Notes: generated from the letters alone by a model not told the origin. 64,000 nt of DNA from Cupriavidus gilardii (GCF_008801915.1 NZ_VZOV01000006.1:186001-250000), one strand, 5' to 3'. Numbered from the stretch's first letter, positions 1 through 10,288 are shown. Numbers and translations: made by a program.

Positions 1-1
1 C

Positions 2-52
2 CTGATCTGGATGAATCTCGGCAACCTGGGCCGGGTGGGGTCGTTCCAATAA
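2..52 (+). CDS. lepB: Signal peptidase I, C-terminal end (partial)
   Basis: Only the last 16 codons are in the window, ending in TAA at 50-52. The encoded tail ([16 protein letters not shown]) resembles the C-terminus of betaproteobacterial signal peptidase I, which carries a conserved WMN...R-GSF ending. LepB removes signal peptides at the outer face of the inner membrane. The position directly upstream of rnc is the usual lepB-rnc-era order, which is the main support for so short a fragment. Nothing about catalytic residues can be seen here. Confidence 0.7.
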   Translation: MIWMNLGNLGRVGSFQ

Positions 53-111
53 ACGGCGGCCACCGGCCGGAGCGCGCCATTCGACTACCTCTTCGGGAAC
101 GCAGTACTGAC

Positions 112-882
112 ATGAACCTCGACGCCTTGCAGCAACGACTCGGCTACCGTTTCAGCAAGCCCGAATTGCTGCAGCAGGCGCTGACGCACCGCAGCCATAG
201 CGCGCAGCACAACGAGCGGCTGGAATTCCTGGGCGACTCGGTGCTGAACTGCGCCGTCGCCGACATGCTGTACGGCATGTTCGGCAAGCTCGACGAAGGC
301 GATCTGTCGCGCGTGCGGGCCAATCTGGTCAAGCAGCAGGCGCTGTACGAGATCGCGCAGATGCTGCAGCTGTCGGAGTCCCTGCGGCTGGGCGAAGGCG
401 AGCTGAAAAGCGGCGGCTTCCGCCGTCCCTCGATCCTGGCGGACGCCCTCGAAGCCATCGTCGGTGCAGTCTTTCTCGACGCCGGTTTCGAGGCCGCCCG
501 CAGCCTGATCCGCAAGCTCTATATTCCGATCCTCGAACAGGTCGACCCGCGCACGCTCGGCAAGGACGCCAAGACGCTGCTGCAGGAATACCTGCAGGGC
601 CACAAGATCGCGCTGCCCCAGTACAACGTGATCGCGACCCACGGCGCCGCCCATAATCAGCAGTTTGAAGTCGAATGCATCGTGCCTAAACTGGAAGTGC
701 AGGTATTCGGCACCGGGGCCTCGCGCCGTGCCGCCGAACAGGCGGCCGCCAAGCTGGCGCTGGAAGAGGTGCAGCGGCTGGTGCCCCAGCTGCTCAAGCG
801 CAGTCGCGCCGAACGCACCGGCAAGACCCGCAAGCAGCCCGTTCCCCCGGATCCGCAGTTGTCTCTCAGGTTGAAGGAATGA
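112..882 (+). CDS. rnc: Ribonuclease III
   Basis: Cytoplasmic double-strand-specific endoribonuclease that processes rRNA precursors and some mRNAs. The 256-residue product has the RNase III signature [13 protein letters not shown] near residues 34-46, with the acidic metal-binding residues, and a double-stranded RNA-binding domain at about 155-225. It is about 30 residues longer than the E. coli protein because of a basic tail ([13 protein letters not shown]), a common feature in Burkholderiales. It overlaps era by 4 bp (ATGA), so translation of the two is probably coupled. Order lepB-rnc-era-recO supports the call. Confidence 0.97.
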   Translation: MNLDALQQRLGYRFSKPELLQQALTHRSHSAQHNERLEFLGDSVLNCAVADMLYGMFGKLDEGDLSRVRANLVKQQALYEIAQMLQLSESLRLGEGELKSGGFRRPSILADALEAIVGAVFLDAGFEAARSLIRKLYIPILEQVDPRTLGKDAKTLLQEYLQGHKIALPQYNVIATHGAAHNQQFEVECIVPKLEVQVFGTGASRRAAEQAAAKLALEEVQRLVPQLLKRSRAERTGKTRKQPVPPDPQLSLRLKE

Positions 883-1829
883 CCGAATCGAATCGCCCGC
901 AACCGGAGTCCACGGACTCCGCCGCGGCAAACCCGCCCGCGGCATTCCGCTGCGGCACCGTGGCCATCGTCGGGCGGCCCAACGTCGGCAAGTCGACCCT
1001 GGTCAATGCGCTGGTTGGCCAGAAGATCAGCATCACGTCCCGCAAGGCACAGACCACGCGCCACCGGCTGGTCGGCATCCAGACCACCGACGACACGCAA
1101 TACGTGTTCGTCGATACGCCTGGCTTTCAGACCCGGCATGCCAGCGCGCTCAATCGCTCGCTCAATCGCGCCGTGACCTCGACGCTGTCGTCGGTCGATC
1201 TGGTGCTGTTCGTGGTCGAGGCCGGCCAGTACGGCGCCGACGACGAGAAGGTGCTGACGCTGCTGCCGCGCAATACGCCGGTGCTGCTGATCGTCAACAA
1301 GATCGACCGGCTGCCGGGCGAGCGGCGCTCGGAAATCATGTTCCCGTTCCTCGAGAAGATGGGGCAGCAGTTTCCGTTCCGCGAGGTGGTGCCGATGTCG
1401 GCCAAGACGCGCGACCATATCGAGCGCCTGCTCGGCATCATCCGGCCCTATCTGCCGGAAGGCGAGCCGATGTACGACACCGATGCGCTGACCGACCGCA
1501 GCGAGCGCTTCCTCGCCTCCGAGATCATCCGCGAGAAGGTGTTCCGCTGGACCGGCGACGAGCTGCCATACACCAGCACCGTCGTCATCGACAAGTTCGA
1601 GACCGAAGGCCGGCTGCGGCGCGTGTTTGCCACGATCCTGGTCGAGCGCGATGCGCACAAGGCGATGGTGATCGGCGCCAAGGGCAGCAAGCTCAAGCAG
1701 ATCTCGACCGAGGCGCGCCTGGACATGGAGAAGCTGTTCGACGGCAAGGTCTACCTGGAGCTGTGGATCAAGGTCAAGAGCGGCTGGGCCGACAACGAAG
1801 CCGGACTGCGTGCCTACGGATATGAGTGA
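879..1829 (+). CDS. era: GTPase Era, 16S rRNA-binding
   Basis: Essential GTPase that binds the 3' end of 16S rRNA during 30S assembly. The 316-residue product has the G1 motif GRPNVGKST at about 31-39, the G3 DTPGF, the G4 NKID and a C-terminal KH domain containing AKGSKLKQI. About 25 N-terminal residues rich in Pro and Ala precede the GTPase domain. Its start ATG lies inside the rnc stop and its stop overlaps the recO start, so it is the middle gene of a tightly packed operon. Confidence 0.97.
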   Translation: MTESNRPQPESTDSAAANPPAAFRCGTVAIVGRPNVGKSTLVNALVGQKISITSRKAQTTRHRLVGIQTTDDTQYVFVDTPGFQTRHASALNRSLNRAVTSTLSSVDLVLFVVEAGQYGADDEKVLTLLPRNTPVLLIVNKIDRLPGERRSEIMFPFLEKMGQQFPFREVVPMSAKTRDHIERLLGIIRPYLPEGEPMYDTDALTDRSERFLASEIIREKVFRWTGDELPYTSTVVIDKFETEGRLRRVFATILVERDAHKAMVIGAKGSKLKQISTEARLDMEKLFDGKVYLELWIKVKSGWADNEAGLRAYGYE

Positions 1830-2709
1830 CCGCCCGGCGGTCCCGGCGCCTGCGCGGCGCGGGACCGCCTCCGCGCGCCGCGCGGACCCGGTGGCAGAGG
1901 AAGCCGCCGAAGTACTCGACAGCGTCGGCGCCGAGCTGGCCGGCGCGCGCGCGATGATGGATCGGGCGATGCGGATCGTGCCGGCGCGCACCGAGCTGCG
2001 CGTGGTCAATCAGCCGGGCTTCGTGCTGCATGCGTGGCCGTATCGCGAAACCAGCCTGATCGTCGATGTCTTCACGCGCGACCACGGCCGCATGGCGCTG
2101 GTTGCCAAGGGCGCCAAGCGTCCGCATTCGGCGCTGCGCGCGGTGCTGCAGCATTTCCTGCCGATCTCGCTGTCCTGGAGCGGGCGCGGCGAGGTCAAGA
2201 CGCTGACGAAGGCCGAATGGATCGGCGGCATGCCGCCGCTGGCCGGCGAGGCGCTGCTGTCCGGCTTCTACCTGAACGAGCTGCTGCTGCGTTTCTGTCC
2301 GCGCGAGGATGCGCACGAGGCGCTGTTCCGCCATTACATGACGACGCTGACACGGCTGGGGCAGGGCGAGCCGGCCGCCCTGGTGCTGCGCGGCTTCGAG
2401 CGCGTGCTGCTGCAGGAGACCGGCTTCGCGGTCGCCTTCGATCGCTGCACGTCGACCGGCGAGGCGGTGCAGCCGGACCTCGATTATGTCTACCAGCCCG
2501 AGCGCGGCGTGCGGCGGGCGCATGCCAGCGATCCGTCGTCGTGGCCGGTCGTGTCCGGGCAGACGCTGCTCGACATGTCCCGCGACGACTACAGCCGCGC
2601 GCAGACCGTGACGCAGAGCCGCGCGCTGATGCGCTTTCTTCTGCATTATCATCTGCAAGGCGTGCCACTGAAGACGCGCCAGATCCTGATCGACCTGCAA
2701 GCCCTGTGA
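1822..2709 (+). CDS. recO: DNA repair protein RecO
   Basis: RecO loads RecA onto SSB-coated single-stranded DNA with RecR in the RecF pathway. The body from about residue 53 ([20 protein letters not shown]) is the RecO OB-fold, followed by the helical domain. I chose the ATG at 1822, which overlaps the era stop (ATGAGTGA); a GTG at 1810 in the same frame would add four residues. The first 50 or so residues are a low-complexity Arg/Ala/Pro extension not found in short RecO proteins. Its place between era and pdxJ is standard. Confidence 0.93.
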   Translation: MSDRPAVPAPARRGTASARRADPVAEEAAEVLDSVGAELAGARAMMDRAMRIVPARTELRVVNQPGFVLHAWPYRETSLIVDVFTRDHGRMALVAKGAKRPHSALRAVLQHFLPISLSWSGRGEVKTLTKAEWIGGMPPLAGEALLSGFYLNELLLRFCPREDAHEALFRHYMTTLTRLGQGEPAALVLRGFERVLLQETGFAVAFDRCTSTGEAVQPDLDYVYQPERGVRRAHASDPSSWPVVSGQTLLDMSRDDYSRAQTVTQSRALMRFLLHYHLQGVPLKTRQILIDLQAL

Positions 2710-2716
2710 TCCCCCT

Positions 2717-3511
2717 ATGATTTTCCACGCTCATCCCGGTGCGAACTCGAGCTTCATCGCGCTCGGCGTCAACATCGACCATGTGGCGACGCTGCGCAAC
2801 GCGCGCGGCACCGTCTATCCGGATCCGATCCAGGCCGCCTTGCAGGCCGAGGAGGCCGGCGCCGACCTGATCACGCTGCATCTGCGCGAGGACCGCCGCC
2901 ATATCCGCGACGCCGATGTGCGTGCGCTGCGGCCGCAGCTGGCCACGCGGATGAACCTCGAATGCGCGCTGACGCAGGAGATGCTGGACATCGCCTGCGA
3001 GATCCGCCCGCAGGACGTCTGCCTGGTGCCGGAGCGCCGCGAGGAAGTGACCACCGAAGGCGGGCTCGACGTGGCCGGCCGTTTCGAGCAGGTCAAGGCG
3101 GCGTGCCGCCAGCTGGCCGACGCGGGCATCCGCGTGTCGCTGTTCATCGATGCGCAGGCCGAGCAGATCGAGGCCGCCGCCGCCAGCGGCGCGCCCGTGA
3201 TCGAACTGCATACCGGCCGCTATGCCGATGCGCAGACGAGCGAGGACCAGGCGCTCGAATTCCGCCGCATCGCCGACGGTGTCGACACCGGTCTGAAGCA
3301 TGGCCTCGTCGTCAACGCCGGCCACGGCCTGCACTACACCAATGTGCAGCCGATCGCCGCGCTGCCGGGCATCGCCGAACTCAATATCGGCCACGCGATC
3401 GTCGCGCACGCGGTATTCGCCGGCTGGCAGAACGCGGTGCGCGAGATGAAGGCGATCATGGTCGCCGCCCGGCTCGGCACGCGTTATCCCGCGCCGAAGG
3501 CTCCGGCGTGA
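2717..3511 (+). CDS. pdxJ: Pyridoxine 5'-phosphate synthase
   Basis: Last step of the DXP-dependent vitamin B6 pathway: condenses 1-deoxy-xylulose 5-phosphate with aminoacetone 3-phosphate to pyridoxine 5'-phosphate. The 264-residue product carries [16 protein letters not shown] near the N-terminus, HLREDRRHI, and [11 protein letters not shown], all family hallmarks of this TIM barrel, and has the usual length. It begins 7 bp after recO and overlaps acpS by 4 bp, in the widely conserved recO-pdxJ-acpS order. Confidence 0.97.
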   Translation: MIFHAHPGANSSFIALGVNIDHVATLRNARGTVYPDPIQAALQAEEAGADLITLHLREDRRHIRDADVRALRPQLATRMNLECALTQEMLDIACEIRPQDVCLVPERREEVTTEGGLDVAGRFEQVKAACRQLADAGIRVSLFIDAQAEQIEAAAASGAPVIELHTGRYADAQTSEDQALEFRRIADGVDTGLKHGLVVNAGHGLHYTNVQPIAALPGIAELNIGHAIVAHAVFAGWQNAVREMKAIMVAARLGTRYPAPKAPA

Positions 3512-3936
3512 TCTACGGCGTCGGCACCGACATCATCCAGATCGAGCGCGTGCGCGGCGTGATGGCCCGCACCGGCGGACGCTTCGCCGAGAAGGTGCTG
3601 GGGCCGCAGGAGCTGGCGGTCTATCATCGGCGCCGCGCGCGCGTCGACAAGCGCGGACTGGCCTTCCTGGCGACGCGGTTCGCCGCCAAGGAGGCCTTCT
3701 CCAAGGCGATCGGCCTGGGCATGCACTGGCCGATGACCTGGCGCGCGATGGAGCTGCTGAACCTGCCGTCGGGCGAGCCGTACGCGCATTGCCACGGCGA
3801 GCTGGCGCAGTGGCTGAACGAACGTGGGCTGACGGTGCGCGTCAGCGTCAGCGACGAACACGACTATGCGGTCGCCTTCGCGATCGCGGAACGGACGGGG
3901 CCGGCGGAAGCATCGGGCGTGCCCCTACCCAGATAA
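3508..3936 (+). CDS. acpS: Holo-[acyl-carrier-protein] synthase
   Basis: Transfers the 4'-phosphopantetheine arm of CoA to a serine of apo-ACP, activating fatty acid synthesis. The start is a GTG at 3508 overlapping the pdxJ stop (GTGA). The 142-residue product shows the conserved [12 protein letters not shown] start, with the metal-binding Asp, and the [13 protein letters not shown] motif, with the second acidic ligand, at about 51-64. The C-terminal 15 residues after the family core are a short divergent tail. It is the sixth gene of the lepB-to-nagZ cluster. Confidence 0.95.
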   Translation: MIYGVGTDIIQIERVRGVMARTGGRFAEKVLGPQELAVYHRRRARVDKRGLAFLATRFAAKEAFSKAIGLGMHWPMTWRAMELLNLPSGEPYAHCHGELAQWLNERGLTVRVSVSDEHDYAVAFAIAERTGPAEASGVPLPR

Positions 3937-3954
3937 CTCCTTCTCCTTTCACCG

Positions 3955-5004
3955 ATGACCAAGAAGAACGCAGGCAAGCGACCGGGCCCGGTCGTGCTCG
4001 ATGTCAAGGGCAAGCAGCTGGACGCCGACGATGCGCGCCGCATCTCGCATCCGTTGACCGGCGGGGTGATCCTGTTCGCGCGCAACTTCGAGTCGCGCGC
4101 GCAGCTGGTCTCGCTGACGCGCGAGATTCGCGCGCTGCGCGACGACGTGCTGATCTGCATCGACCATGAAGGCGGCCGCGTGCAGCGCTGCAAGACAGAT
4201 GGCTTCACCCATCTGCCGGCGATGGCGAAACTGGGCGAGCTGTGGGATCGCGACGTGCTGGCCGCGACCCGTGCCGCGGTGGCCTGCGGCTATGTGCTGG
4301 CGGCCGAGCTGCGCGCCTGCGACATCGACCTGTCGTTCACGCCGGTGCTCGACCTGGACTATGGGCGCAGCGGCGTGATCGGCGATCGCGCCTTCCATGC
4401 CGACCCGCGCGTGGTGGCGATGCTGGCCAACCATCTGACCCATGGCCTGCTGCTGGCCGGCATGGCCAACTGCGGCAAGCATTTCCCCGGGCACGGCCAC
4501 GTCGAAGCCGATTCGCACGTCGCGGTGCCGGTCGACGAACGCACGCTGGACCAGATCCTCGAGCAGGACGTGCGGCCGTACCAGTGGATGGGCATGACGC
4601 TGGCCTCGGTGATGCCGGCCCACGTGATCTACCCGAAGGTCGACCCGAATCCGGCCGGCTTCTCGCGCTACTGGCTGCAGGACATCCTGCGCGGCCAGCT
4701 CGGCTTCGAGGGGGTGATCTTCAGCGACGACCTCAGCATGGAAGGCGCCAGCGTCGCCGGCACCGTCACGCAGGGCGCGCGCGCCGCGCTCGATGCCGGC
4801 TGCGACATGGTACTGATCTGCAATCATCCCGAGCGCGCCGACCAGCTGCTGGCCGAGCTCGACGTGTCGATCGACAAGGCCTCGCAGCGGCGCGTGCGCC
4901 GGCTGTTCGCACGCGGCAAGGCGATGGACTGGAACAAGCTCGAGCAGGACGCGGGCTATCGCGGCGCACTGCGGCAGCTGCGCGATGAGGGACTGATCGG
5001 CTGA
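3955..5004 (+). CDS. nagZ: Beta-N-acetylhexosaminidase NagZ
   Basis: Cytoplasmic glycoside hydrolase family 3 enzyme that removes GlcNAc from anhydro-muropeptides in cell-wall recycling. The 349-residue product has the substrate loop KHFPGHGHVEADSH and the nucleophile motif SDDLSMEGA, both diagnostic. A short lysine-rich start (MTKKNAGKRPG) precedes the barrel. The bases just upstream are pyrimidine-rich, with no clear Shine-Dalgarno, so translation may depend on upstream genes. It ends the operon, and a hairpin terminator follows. Confidence 0.96.
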   Translation: MTKKNAGKRPGPVVLDVKGKQLDADDARRISHPLTGGVILFARNFESRAQLVSLTREIRALRDDVLICIDHEGGRVQRCKTDGFTHLPAMAKLGELWDRDVLAATRAAVACGYVLAAELRACDIDLSFTPVLDLDYGRSGVIGDRAFHADPRVVAMLANHLTHGLLLAGMANCGKHFPGHGHVEADSHVAVPVDERTLDQILEQDVRPYQWMGMTLASVMPAHVIYPKVDPNPAGFSRYWLQDILRGQLGFEGVIFSDDLSMEGASVAGTVTQGARAALDAGCDMVLICNHPERADQLLAELDVSIDKASQRRVRRLFARGKAMDWNKLEQDAGYRGALRQLRDEGLIG

Positions 5005-5050
5005 AGCCGCAGCGCGTAGCGCTCGCCGCCATGAGCGCCGCGCAATGAAA

Positions 5051-5080
5051 AAGGGCAGCCGGTCGGGCTGCCCTTTCTTT
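5051..5080. terminator. Bidirectional intrinsic terminator between nagZ and efp
   Basis: A perfect 10-bp stem (AAGGGCAGCC at 5051-5060, GGCTGCCCTT at 5066-5075) with a 5-nt loop is followed by a T-rich run and preceded by A residues. It can therefore stop transcription from both convergent genes, nagZ on the plus strand and efp on the minus strand. Confidence 0.9.
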
Positions 5081-5118
5081 CGTCTCGGCACGGACCGCGC
5101 GGGTCCGTCCGCGTCGCC

Positions 5119-5679
5119 TTAGTTGGCGCGGCTGCGGTATTCGCCGGTGCGGGTGTCGATCTCGATCTTGTCGCCGATGTTGCAGAACAGCGGCACCTGC
5201 AGCTCGAAACCGGTATTGATCTTGGCGTTCTTCAGCACCTTGCCCGACGAGGTGTCGCCCTTGACGGCCGGCTCGGTGTAGACGATCTCGCGCACCAGCG
5301 TGGTCGGCATTTCGACCGAGATGGCCTTGTCGTTGTAGAACACCACTTCGACGTTCATGCCGTCTTCGAGGTAGTGCAGGGCGTCGCCCATGTTGTCGCT
5401 TTCGACTTCGTACTGGTTGTAGTCGGCGTCCATGAACACGTACATCGGGTCGGCGAAGTACGAGTAGGTGCATTCCTTGCGATCCAGCACGACCACTTCG
5501 AACTTGTCGTCGGCCTTGAACACGGCTTCGCCCGGTGCGTCGGTCAGCAGGTTCTTGTACTTCATCTTGACGACCGCGGCGTTGCGGCCCGACTTGTTGT
5601 ACTCGGCCTTCTGCACGACCATCGGATCGGCACCGATCATGAACACGTTACCGACGCGGAGTTCCTGTGCGGTTTTCAT
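5119..5679 (-). CDS. efp: Elongation factor P, arginine type
   Basis: EF-P rescues ribosomes stalled on polyproline. The 186-residue product has the usual length and all three OB-like domains, ending in the signature [16 protein letters not shown]. The modification loop reads YNKSGRN, with arginine at the tip where E. coli has lysine. Arginine-type EF-P is rhamnosylated by EarP, which is encoded immediately upstream. I chose [11 protein letters not shown] as the start because it is the family start and AGGAAG precedes it; the open frame extends 56 codons further without family similarity. Probable operon earP-efp. Confidence 0.97.
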   Translation of the reverse strand: MKTAQELRVGNVFMIGADPMVVQKAEYNKSGRNAAVVKMKYKNLLTDAPGEAVFKADDKFEVVVLDRKECTYSYFADPMYVFMDADYNQYEVESDNMGDALHYLEDGMNVEVVFYNDKAISVEMPTTLVREIVYTEPAVKGDTSSGKVLKNAKINTGFELQVPLFCNIGDKIEIDTRTGEYRSRAN

Positions 5680-5856
5680 CTGAACTAATCTTCCTGAATT
5701 AAAAATGTCTGGGAGTTCGGCGTGGCGAGAGCGCGCCGGCTCGGCGCGCGTTCGCGATCCGTGCTCAGTTCCGCGCGGGGCCCGCGGGATCGGACGCCGC
5801 AAGGCGCCGCGCGGGCAACCCAGGATGTCCAGCCCGGTCGCCATCAAATCAACCCG

Positions 5857-7041
5857 CTATTTTACCCGACTTTCGCAAAAGGCTACGAGGTTCGCTGCGA
5901 GATCGCCCAGCGCGGCCAGGCTATGCTGCCAGCGCTGTGCGGTACGCGCCAGTCCGGGCAGTGCGGCGCGCAGGCCATCCCACGCGGCCGCGACATCCGC
6001 GGGCGGGGCCGCGCCGTTCCAGGCATGCCAGAAGCGCGTGATCGCCGCGGCGTCGGCCGGCTCGCCGATCTGCTGCCGGTAGAGCGTCAGAAACGCGTCC
6101 AGCTTGACGCGGTGGGCGTCGTCGGCCTGCGGATAGATGTGCCAGACGAAGGGGCGCGCGGCCCATTGGGCACGAACGAACGAATCCTCGCCGCGCACGA
6201 AATTGATATCGCAGGCCCACAGCAGTTCGTCGAACTGTTCCTGCGGCAGGAAGGGCACCCGATGCAGGTGCAGCCGTCCCAGCGTGCGCGCGGTTTCCGG
6301 CGCCGCCCCCGTGGCGTCCGGGCCGGCCCAGGCGAAGGCCTGCTGCGCCGCCGGACCAGCCGGCATCAGGCACTGAACGGGCTCGTCGCCGTCGCGCCAG
6401 TGGGCCAGCAGCGCCGGCAGCGCGGGATTCGGATAGGCGAACAGGCTGACCCGGCGCGCGCCGTCGATCGGCGTGACGCCGAGCCGATGCCATAGCCGCG
6501 CCTGCGCCGCCGGAGAGCCGGTGAAGCTGCGCCGCTGCATGCCGAGCAGCGATTCGCGCAGCACGCCGCCGGTGCCCGGCTCGAAGCCGGGGAAGAAGAA
6601 GTACTTGACCAGGGGCAGACGCGGATTCGGCGAGGCCATGCCGTGATGCTCACGCACCCAAGGCTCGGCGCTCAGATATTCGAGATTGATCCATGCCGGC
6701 TTGCGCGCGGCCTGTGCCATGCGCGCGACGAAGGCCGGCGGCAGTTCGCAGGCAAAGGCCTCGATCACGGCGTCGTGCGGGACGACCGCTTCGCCCGACT
6801 CATCGAGCCCGGCGTCGCTGCCTGCGATCCAGCGGCGCACCTCGACGCCGGCCAGCCGCTGCCGGCTGGCCGCGGGATCGAGCGCCGGCGCCAGGCGGGC
6901 AAAGCTGCCCAGATCGTCGACCCACAGCCGCACCGCATGGCCATGCTCCTGGGCCAGTTGGCGCGCCAGCCGCCAGCAGACACCGATGTCGCCGAAGTTG
7001 TCGATCACGGTGCAGAAGATGTCCCAGGAGCGGATGGTCAT
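5857..7041 (-). CDS. earP: EF-P arginine rhamnosyltransferase EarP
   Basis: Glycosyltransferase (formerly DUF2331) that transfers rhamnose from dTDP-rhamnose to the loop arginine of EF-P. The 394-residue product starts with DIFCTVIDNFGDIGVCWRLA, the family signature, including Asp14 and Asp18, which match the catalytic region described for EarP. It has two Rossmann-like halves and a long C-terminal helix. It lies 177 bp upstream of efp on the same strand and is divergent from uvrC. The adjacency with an arginine-type EF-P confirms the assignment. Confidence 0.95.
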   Translation of the reverse strand: MTIRSWDIFCTVIDNFGDIGVCWRLARQLAQEHGHAVRLWVDDLGSFARLAPALDPAASRQRLAGVEVRRWIAGSDAGLDESGEAVVPHDAVIEAFACELPPAFVARMAQAARKPAWINLEYLSAEPWVREHHGMASPNPRLPLVKYFFFPGFEPGTGGVLRESLLGMQRRSFTGSPAAQARLWHRLGVTPIDGARRVSLFAYPNPALPALLAHWRDGDEPVQCLMPAGPAAQQAFAWAGPDATGAAPETARTLGRLHLHRVPFLPQEQFDELLWACDINFVRGEDSFVRAQWAARPFVWHIYPQADDAHRVKLDAFLTLYRQQIGEPADAAAITRFWHAWNGAAPPADVAAAWDGLRAALPGLARTAQRWQHSLAALGDLAANLVAFCESRVK

Positions 7042-7051
7042 GGCCGGAATT

Positions 7052-7075
7052 GCTCTAAACTTGCCATTTTAGAGC
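7052..7075. promoter_or_regulatory. Inverted repeat in the earP-uvrC divergent promoter region
   Basis: An 8-bp perfect inverted repeat, GCTCTAAA (7052-7059) and TTTAGAGC (7068-7075), with an 8-bp spacer, lies in the 92-bp gap between divergent earP and uvrC. The minus-strand reading contains TAAAAT, a plausible -10 for earP-efp. It could be an operator or simply overlapping promoter elements; no regulator is suggested by the sequence. Confidence 0.4.
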
Positions 7076-7133
7076 CCCGCGAGCCTTCGCGCCTCCGCGC
7101 GTCAGGCGTTCGACGTTCGCGGCGGCCGATCGC

Positions 7134-9284
7134 ATGTCCCTGCCGCCTTCCCCGATGTCACGTCCGGATCCGCAACCCGCTGGCACGCCCGCCGAGGCCG
7201 AGCCGCGCATCGACACGCCCCAGCCGGCGCTGCCCGAAGCCGGTGCAGCGTCCACCGACGTTTTGGCTGTGCCTGCCCAGGGCGGCGCGCCGTCGCAGGA
7301 GCCGCAGCCGCGGCCGGAGCCGGAACTGGAAACCAGCTTCGATCCCCGCCCGGTGATCGCCGCGCTGCCGGGCCTTCCCGGCGTCTACCGCTATTACGAC
7401 GCGGCCGGCGGCGTGCTCTATGTCGGCAAGGCGCGCGACCTGAAGAAGCGCGTGTCGAGCTATTTCAACAAGACCCAGCTGTCGCCGCGCATCGCGATGA
7501 TGGTGTCGCGCATCGCCCGCATCGATACCACGGTGGTCCGCAGCGAGGCCGAGGCGCTGCTGCTCGAGAACAACCTGATCAAGGCGCTGACGCCGCGCTA
7601 CAACATCCTGTTCCGCGACGACAAGTCGTATCCGCTGCTGAAGCTGTCGGCGCATCGCTATCCGCGCATGGCGTACTACCGGGGCGCGACCGACAAGCGC
7701 CACCAGTATTTCGGTCCGTTCCCGAGCGCGCATGCGGTGCGCGAGAGCATGCAGATCCTGCAGAAGGTATTCCAGCTGCGCACCTGCGAGGACACCGTCT
7801 TCAACAACCGCACGCGGCCGTGCCTGCTGCACCAGATCCACCGCTGCACGGCGCCGTGCGTCGGCGCGATCAGCGAAGACGATTACGCGCGCGACGTCGG
7901 CAACGCCGCGCGCTTCCTGCAGGGCCGGCAGAAGGAGGTGCTCGAGGGCCTGCAGCAGAAGATGGAGCAGCACGCCGAGCGGCTCGAGTTCGAGCAGGCC
8001 GCCGCGGTGCGCGACCAGATCGGCGCGCTGTCGACGGTGCTCAAGCGCCAGGCGGTCGAGGAGGTCGGGCAGAGCAGCGATATCGACATCCTCGCCGTGG
8101 CGGTGCAGGGCGGACGCGCCTGCGTCAACCTGGCAATGGTCCGCGGCGGCCGCCATCTGGGCGACAAGGCGTATTTCCCCGCGCATGTCGACGAGGCCGC
8201 GATGATCGTCGACGAGGAGGCCGAGGAGATCGTCGCCACGCCGGTCGGCGGCGAAAGCGCCGAGTCGGCCCAGGCCGCGCAAGGGGCCGAAGTTGCCGAG
8301 TCGGGCGCCGCGGTGGCCGAGCGCGTCGCCGCCAACGTGCTGGCCGCCTTCATGGCGCAGCACTACCTCGATCAGCCGGTGCCGCCGATCCTGGTAGTCA
8401 GCCACGCCCCCGCCGACGGCGCGCTGATGGAGGCGCTGACGATGCAGGCGGGCCGCCGCATCACGCTGGTGCGGCAGCCGCAGGGCCAGCGGCGCGCCTG
8501 GCTGGAGATGGCGCAGCAGGGCGCCGCGCTGGCGCTGGCGCGGCGTCTGGCCGAGCAGGGCAGCCAGGAAGCGCGCACGCGGGCGCTGGCCGATACCATC
8601 GGCATCGAGTTCGACGATCTGGGCGCGCTGCGGGTCGAATGCTTCGACATCAGCCATACCGCCGGCGAGGCGACACAGGCCTCGTGCGTGGTGTTCCATC
8701 ACCATGCGATGCAGAACAGCGAATACCGGCGCTACAACATCGACGGCATCACGCCGGGCGACGACTATGCGGCGATGCGGCAGGTGCTGACGCGCCGCTA
8801 TCAGAAGCTGGTCGAGCGCAGCCAGGAGGACAGCGCCGCGATGCCGCATATCGTGCTGATCGACGGCGGCAAGGGCCAGGTCGAGGTCGCGCGCCAGGTC
8901 TTCGAGGAACTGGGGCTCGATATCGGACTGCTGGTCGGCGTGGCAAAGGGCGAGGGCCGCAAGGTCGGCCTGGAGACGCTGGTGTTTGCCGACGGACGTC
9001 CCGCGCTGGAACTGGGGCAGGGCAGCGCGGCGCTGATGCTGGTGGCGCAGATCCGCGACGAGGCGCACCGTTTTGCGATCACCGGCATGCGCGCGCGCCG
9101 GGCGAAGACGCGCACCACCTCGCGGCTCGAAGAGATCGAAGGGATTGGCGCCCGCCGGCGGCAGAAGCTGCTGACCCGCTTTGGCGGCATCCGCGGCGTG
9201 ATGGCGGCCAGCGTCGACGAACTCGCCAGTGTCGATGGCATTTCGCGCGCCCTGGCCGAGGAAATCTACCGGCAGCTGCATTGA
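7134..9284 (+). CDS. uvrC: Excinuclease ABC subunit C
   Basis: Makes both incisions around DNA lesions in nucleotide excision repair with UvrA and UvrB. The 716-residue product has the GIY-YIG nuclease ([17 protein letters not shown] at about 82-98), a UVR helical pair that binds UvrB at about 265-300, an RNase H-like second nuclease (DGGKGQV region), and a C-terminal helix-hairpin-helix pair. It is about 100 residues longer than E. coli UvrC. The excess is an N-terminal Pro/Ala/Glu extension of about 65 residues and an Ala/Glu/Ser insert at about 360-395. The true start may be further in. Confidence 0.95.
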   Translation: MSLPPSPMSRPDPQPAGTPAEAEPRIDTPQPALPEAGAASTDVLAVPAQGGAPSQEPQPRPEPELETSFDPRPVIAALPGLPGVYRYYDAAGGVLYVGKARDLKKRVSSYFNKTQLSPRIAMMVSRIARIDTTVVRSEAEALLLENNLIKALTPRYNILFRDDKSYPLLKLSAHRYPRMAYYRGATDKRHQYFGPFPSAHAVRESMQILQKVFQLRTCEDTVFNNRTRPCLLHQIHRCTAPCVGAISEDDYARDVGNAARFLQGRQKEVLEGLQQKMEQHAERLEFEQAAAVRDQIGALSTVLKRQAVEEVGQSSDIDILAVAVQGGRACVNLAMVRGGRHLGDKAYFPAHVDEAAMIVDEEAEEIVATPVGGESAESAQAAQGAEVAESGAAVAERVAANVLAAFMAQHYLDQPVPPILVVSHAPADGALMEALTMQAGRRITLVRQPQGQRRAWLEMAQQGAALALARRLAEQGSQEARTRALADTIGIEFDDLGALRVECFDISHTAGEATQASCVVFHHHAMQNSEYRRYNIDGITPGDDYAAMRQVLTRRYQKLVERSQEDSAAMPHIVLIDGGKGQVEVARQVFEELGLDIGLLVGVAKGEGRKVGLETLVFADGRPALELGQGSAALMLVAQIRDEAHRFAITGMRARRAKTRTTSRLEEIEGIGARRRQKLLTRFGGIRGVMAASVDELASVDGISRALAEEIYRQLH

Positions 9285-9453
9285 GGCGGCGCGCCGGCCG
9301 CCCGGCGCGATCGGCGTGGCCGCCGGCACAGCAGGCACATCCGACGCCGGCGCGGAATGCAATCGGCCGGGCTCGCTTCGGGAAATGCTCAATTGATGTC
9401 GGAATCGGCGACAATCGCGGGATTGTCCCGTCTTCGACCTGCCGATTCCGCCT

Positions 9454-10053
9454 ATGCCGCTGAATATTCCGATCCTGCTGACCTGGCTGCGCGTTGCCAT
9501 GATCCCGCTCGTGGTCGGCGTCTTCTATCTGCCCGACGCCTGGCTGTCGATGCCGACGAAGAACCTGACGGCGGCGGTGTTCTTCATCGTGGCGGCGGCG
9601 ACGGACTGGCTCGACGGCTTCCTTGCGCGGCGCTGGAACCAGACCTCGTCGTTCGGCGCCTTCCTTGACCCGGTCGCGGACAAGCTGATGGTCGCCGCGG
9701 CGCTGCTGTCGCTGCTGGCGCTGGATCGCGTCAGCGATCTGATCGCGCTGGTCATCATCGGCCGCGAGATCACCATTTCGGCGCTGCGCGAATGGATGGC
9801 GCAGATCGGTGCGTCCAGGAGCGTCGCCGTCAACTTCCTGGGCAAGCTCAAGACCACGTTCCAGATGATCGCGATCCCGCTGCTGCTGTTCGATGCGCCG
9901 CTGTTTGGCATCGACGCCGGCATGCTGGGCGGCTGGCTGATCTATGTCGCCGCGGTGCTGACGCTGTGGTCGATGTTCTATTACATGAAGCTGGCGTGGC
10001 CCCAGATCCGGGAGCGCAGCGCGGCCGCCGCCCGGGCCGCGGCGCAAAAGTGA
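9454..10053 (+). CDS. pgsA: CDP-diacylglycerol--glycerol-3-phosphate 3-phosphatidyltransferase
   Basis: Inner-membrane enzyme making phosphatidylglycerol phosphate, the committed step to phosphatidylglycerol and cardiolipin. The 199-residue product has the CDP-alcohol phosphotransferase motif DG-x2-AR-x8-G-x3-D-x3-D, seen as DGFLARRW...GAFLDPVADK at about 53-75, and several membrane helices. uvrC-pgsA followed by tRNA-Gly is a common gammaproteobacterial and betaproteobacterial order. A 7-bp inverted repeat (9410-9416 with 9421-9427) lies 26 bp upstream of the start. Confidence 0.95.
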   Translation: MPLNIPILLTWLRVAMIPLVVGVFYLPDAWLSMPTKNLTAAVFFIVAAATDWLDGFLARRWNQTSSFGAFLDPVADKLMVAAALLSLLALDRVSDLIALVIIGREITISALREWMAQIGASRSVAVNFLGKLKTTFQMIAIPLLLFDAPLFGIDAGMLGGWLIYVAAVLTLWSMFYYMKLAWPQIRERSAAAARAAAQK

Positions 10054-10073
10054 GGATCAGTGCAAAAATATGC

Positions 10074-10102
10074 TTGACTTCATTGCCGGATGTTTGCATA
10101 AT
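10074..10102 (+). promoter_or_regulatory. Promoter of the tRNA-Gly pair
   Basis: TTGACT at 10074-10079 and CATAAT at 10097-10102 are separated by 17 bp, a near-consensus sigma-70 promoter, 111 bp upstream of the first tRNA-Gly. No other gene lies between, so it most likely drives both tRNA genes. Confidence 0.75.
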
Positions 10103-10107
10103 TTCGT

Positions 10108-10143
10108 TCTCGCTTCTGACGAAACAAAACGAACGAAGCGAGA
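10108..10143 (+). other. Inverted repeat in the tRNA-Gly leader
   Basis: TCTCGCTTC at 10108-10116 pairs with GAAGCGAGA at 10135-10143 across an 18-nt loop, just after the predicted transcription start. The GAAGCGAG half is repeated again at about 10151. It may be a processing hairpin of the tRNA precursor; the function is unknown. Confidence 0.45.
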
Positions 10144-10212
10144 TGCAGCAAGAAGCGAGCGATATGCAGTGATTTAGCGCCGTTTTGCTGCATGTGCAGT
10201 ACGCAGGACACT

Positions 10213-10288
10213 GCGGGAGTAGCTCAGTTGGTAGAGCGCAACCTTGCCAAGGTTGAGGTCGCGAGTTCGAGACTCGTCTCCCGCTCCA
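10213..10288 (+). tRNA. tRNA-Gly (GCC), first copy
   Basis: A 76-nt sequence folds as a complete tRNA: 7-bp acceptor stem GCGGGAG/CTCCCGC, D arm with AGTTGGTAGA, anticodon loop TTGCCAA (anticodon GCC, glycine), T arm with GTTCGAGAC, discriminator T and encoded CCA. It is identical to the second copy 57 bp downstream. Confidence 0.97.

Noticed and set aside
7158-9500. A 780-codon minus-strand frame opposite uvrC
   Set aside because: Typical GC-rich antisense shadow: low-complexity His/Gln/Arg/Ala protein with no recognisable family, wholly opposite a certain gene.
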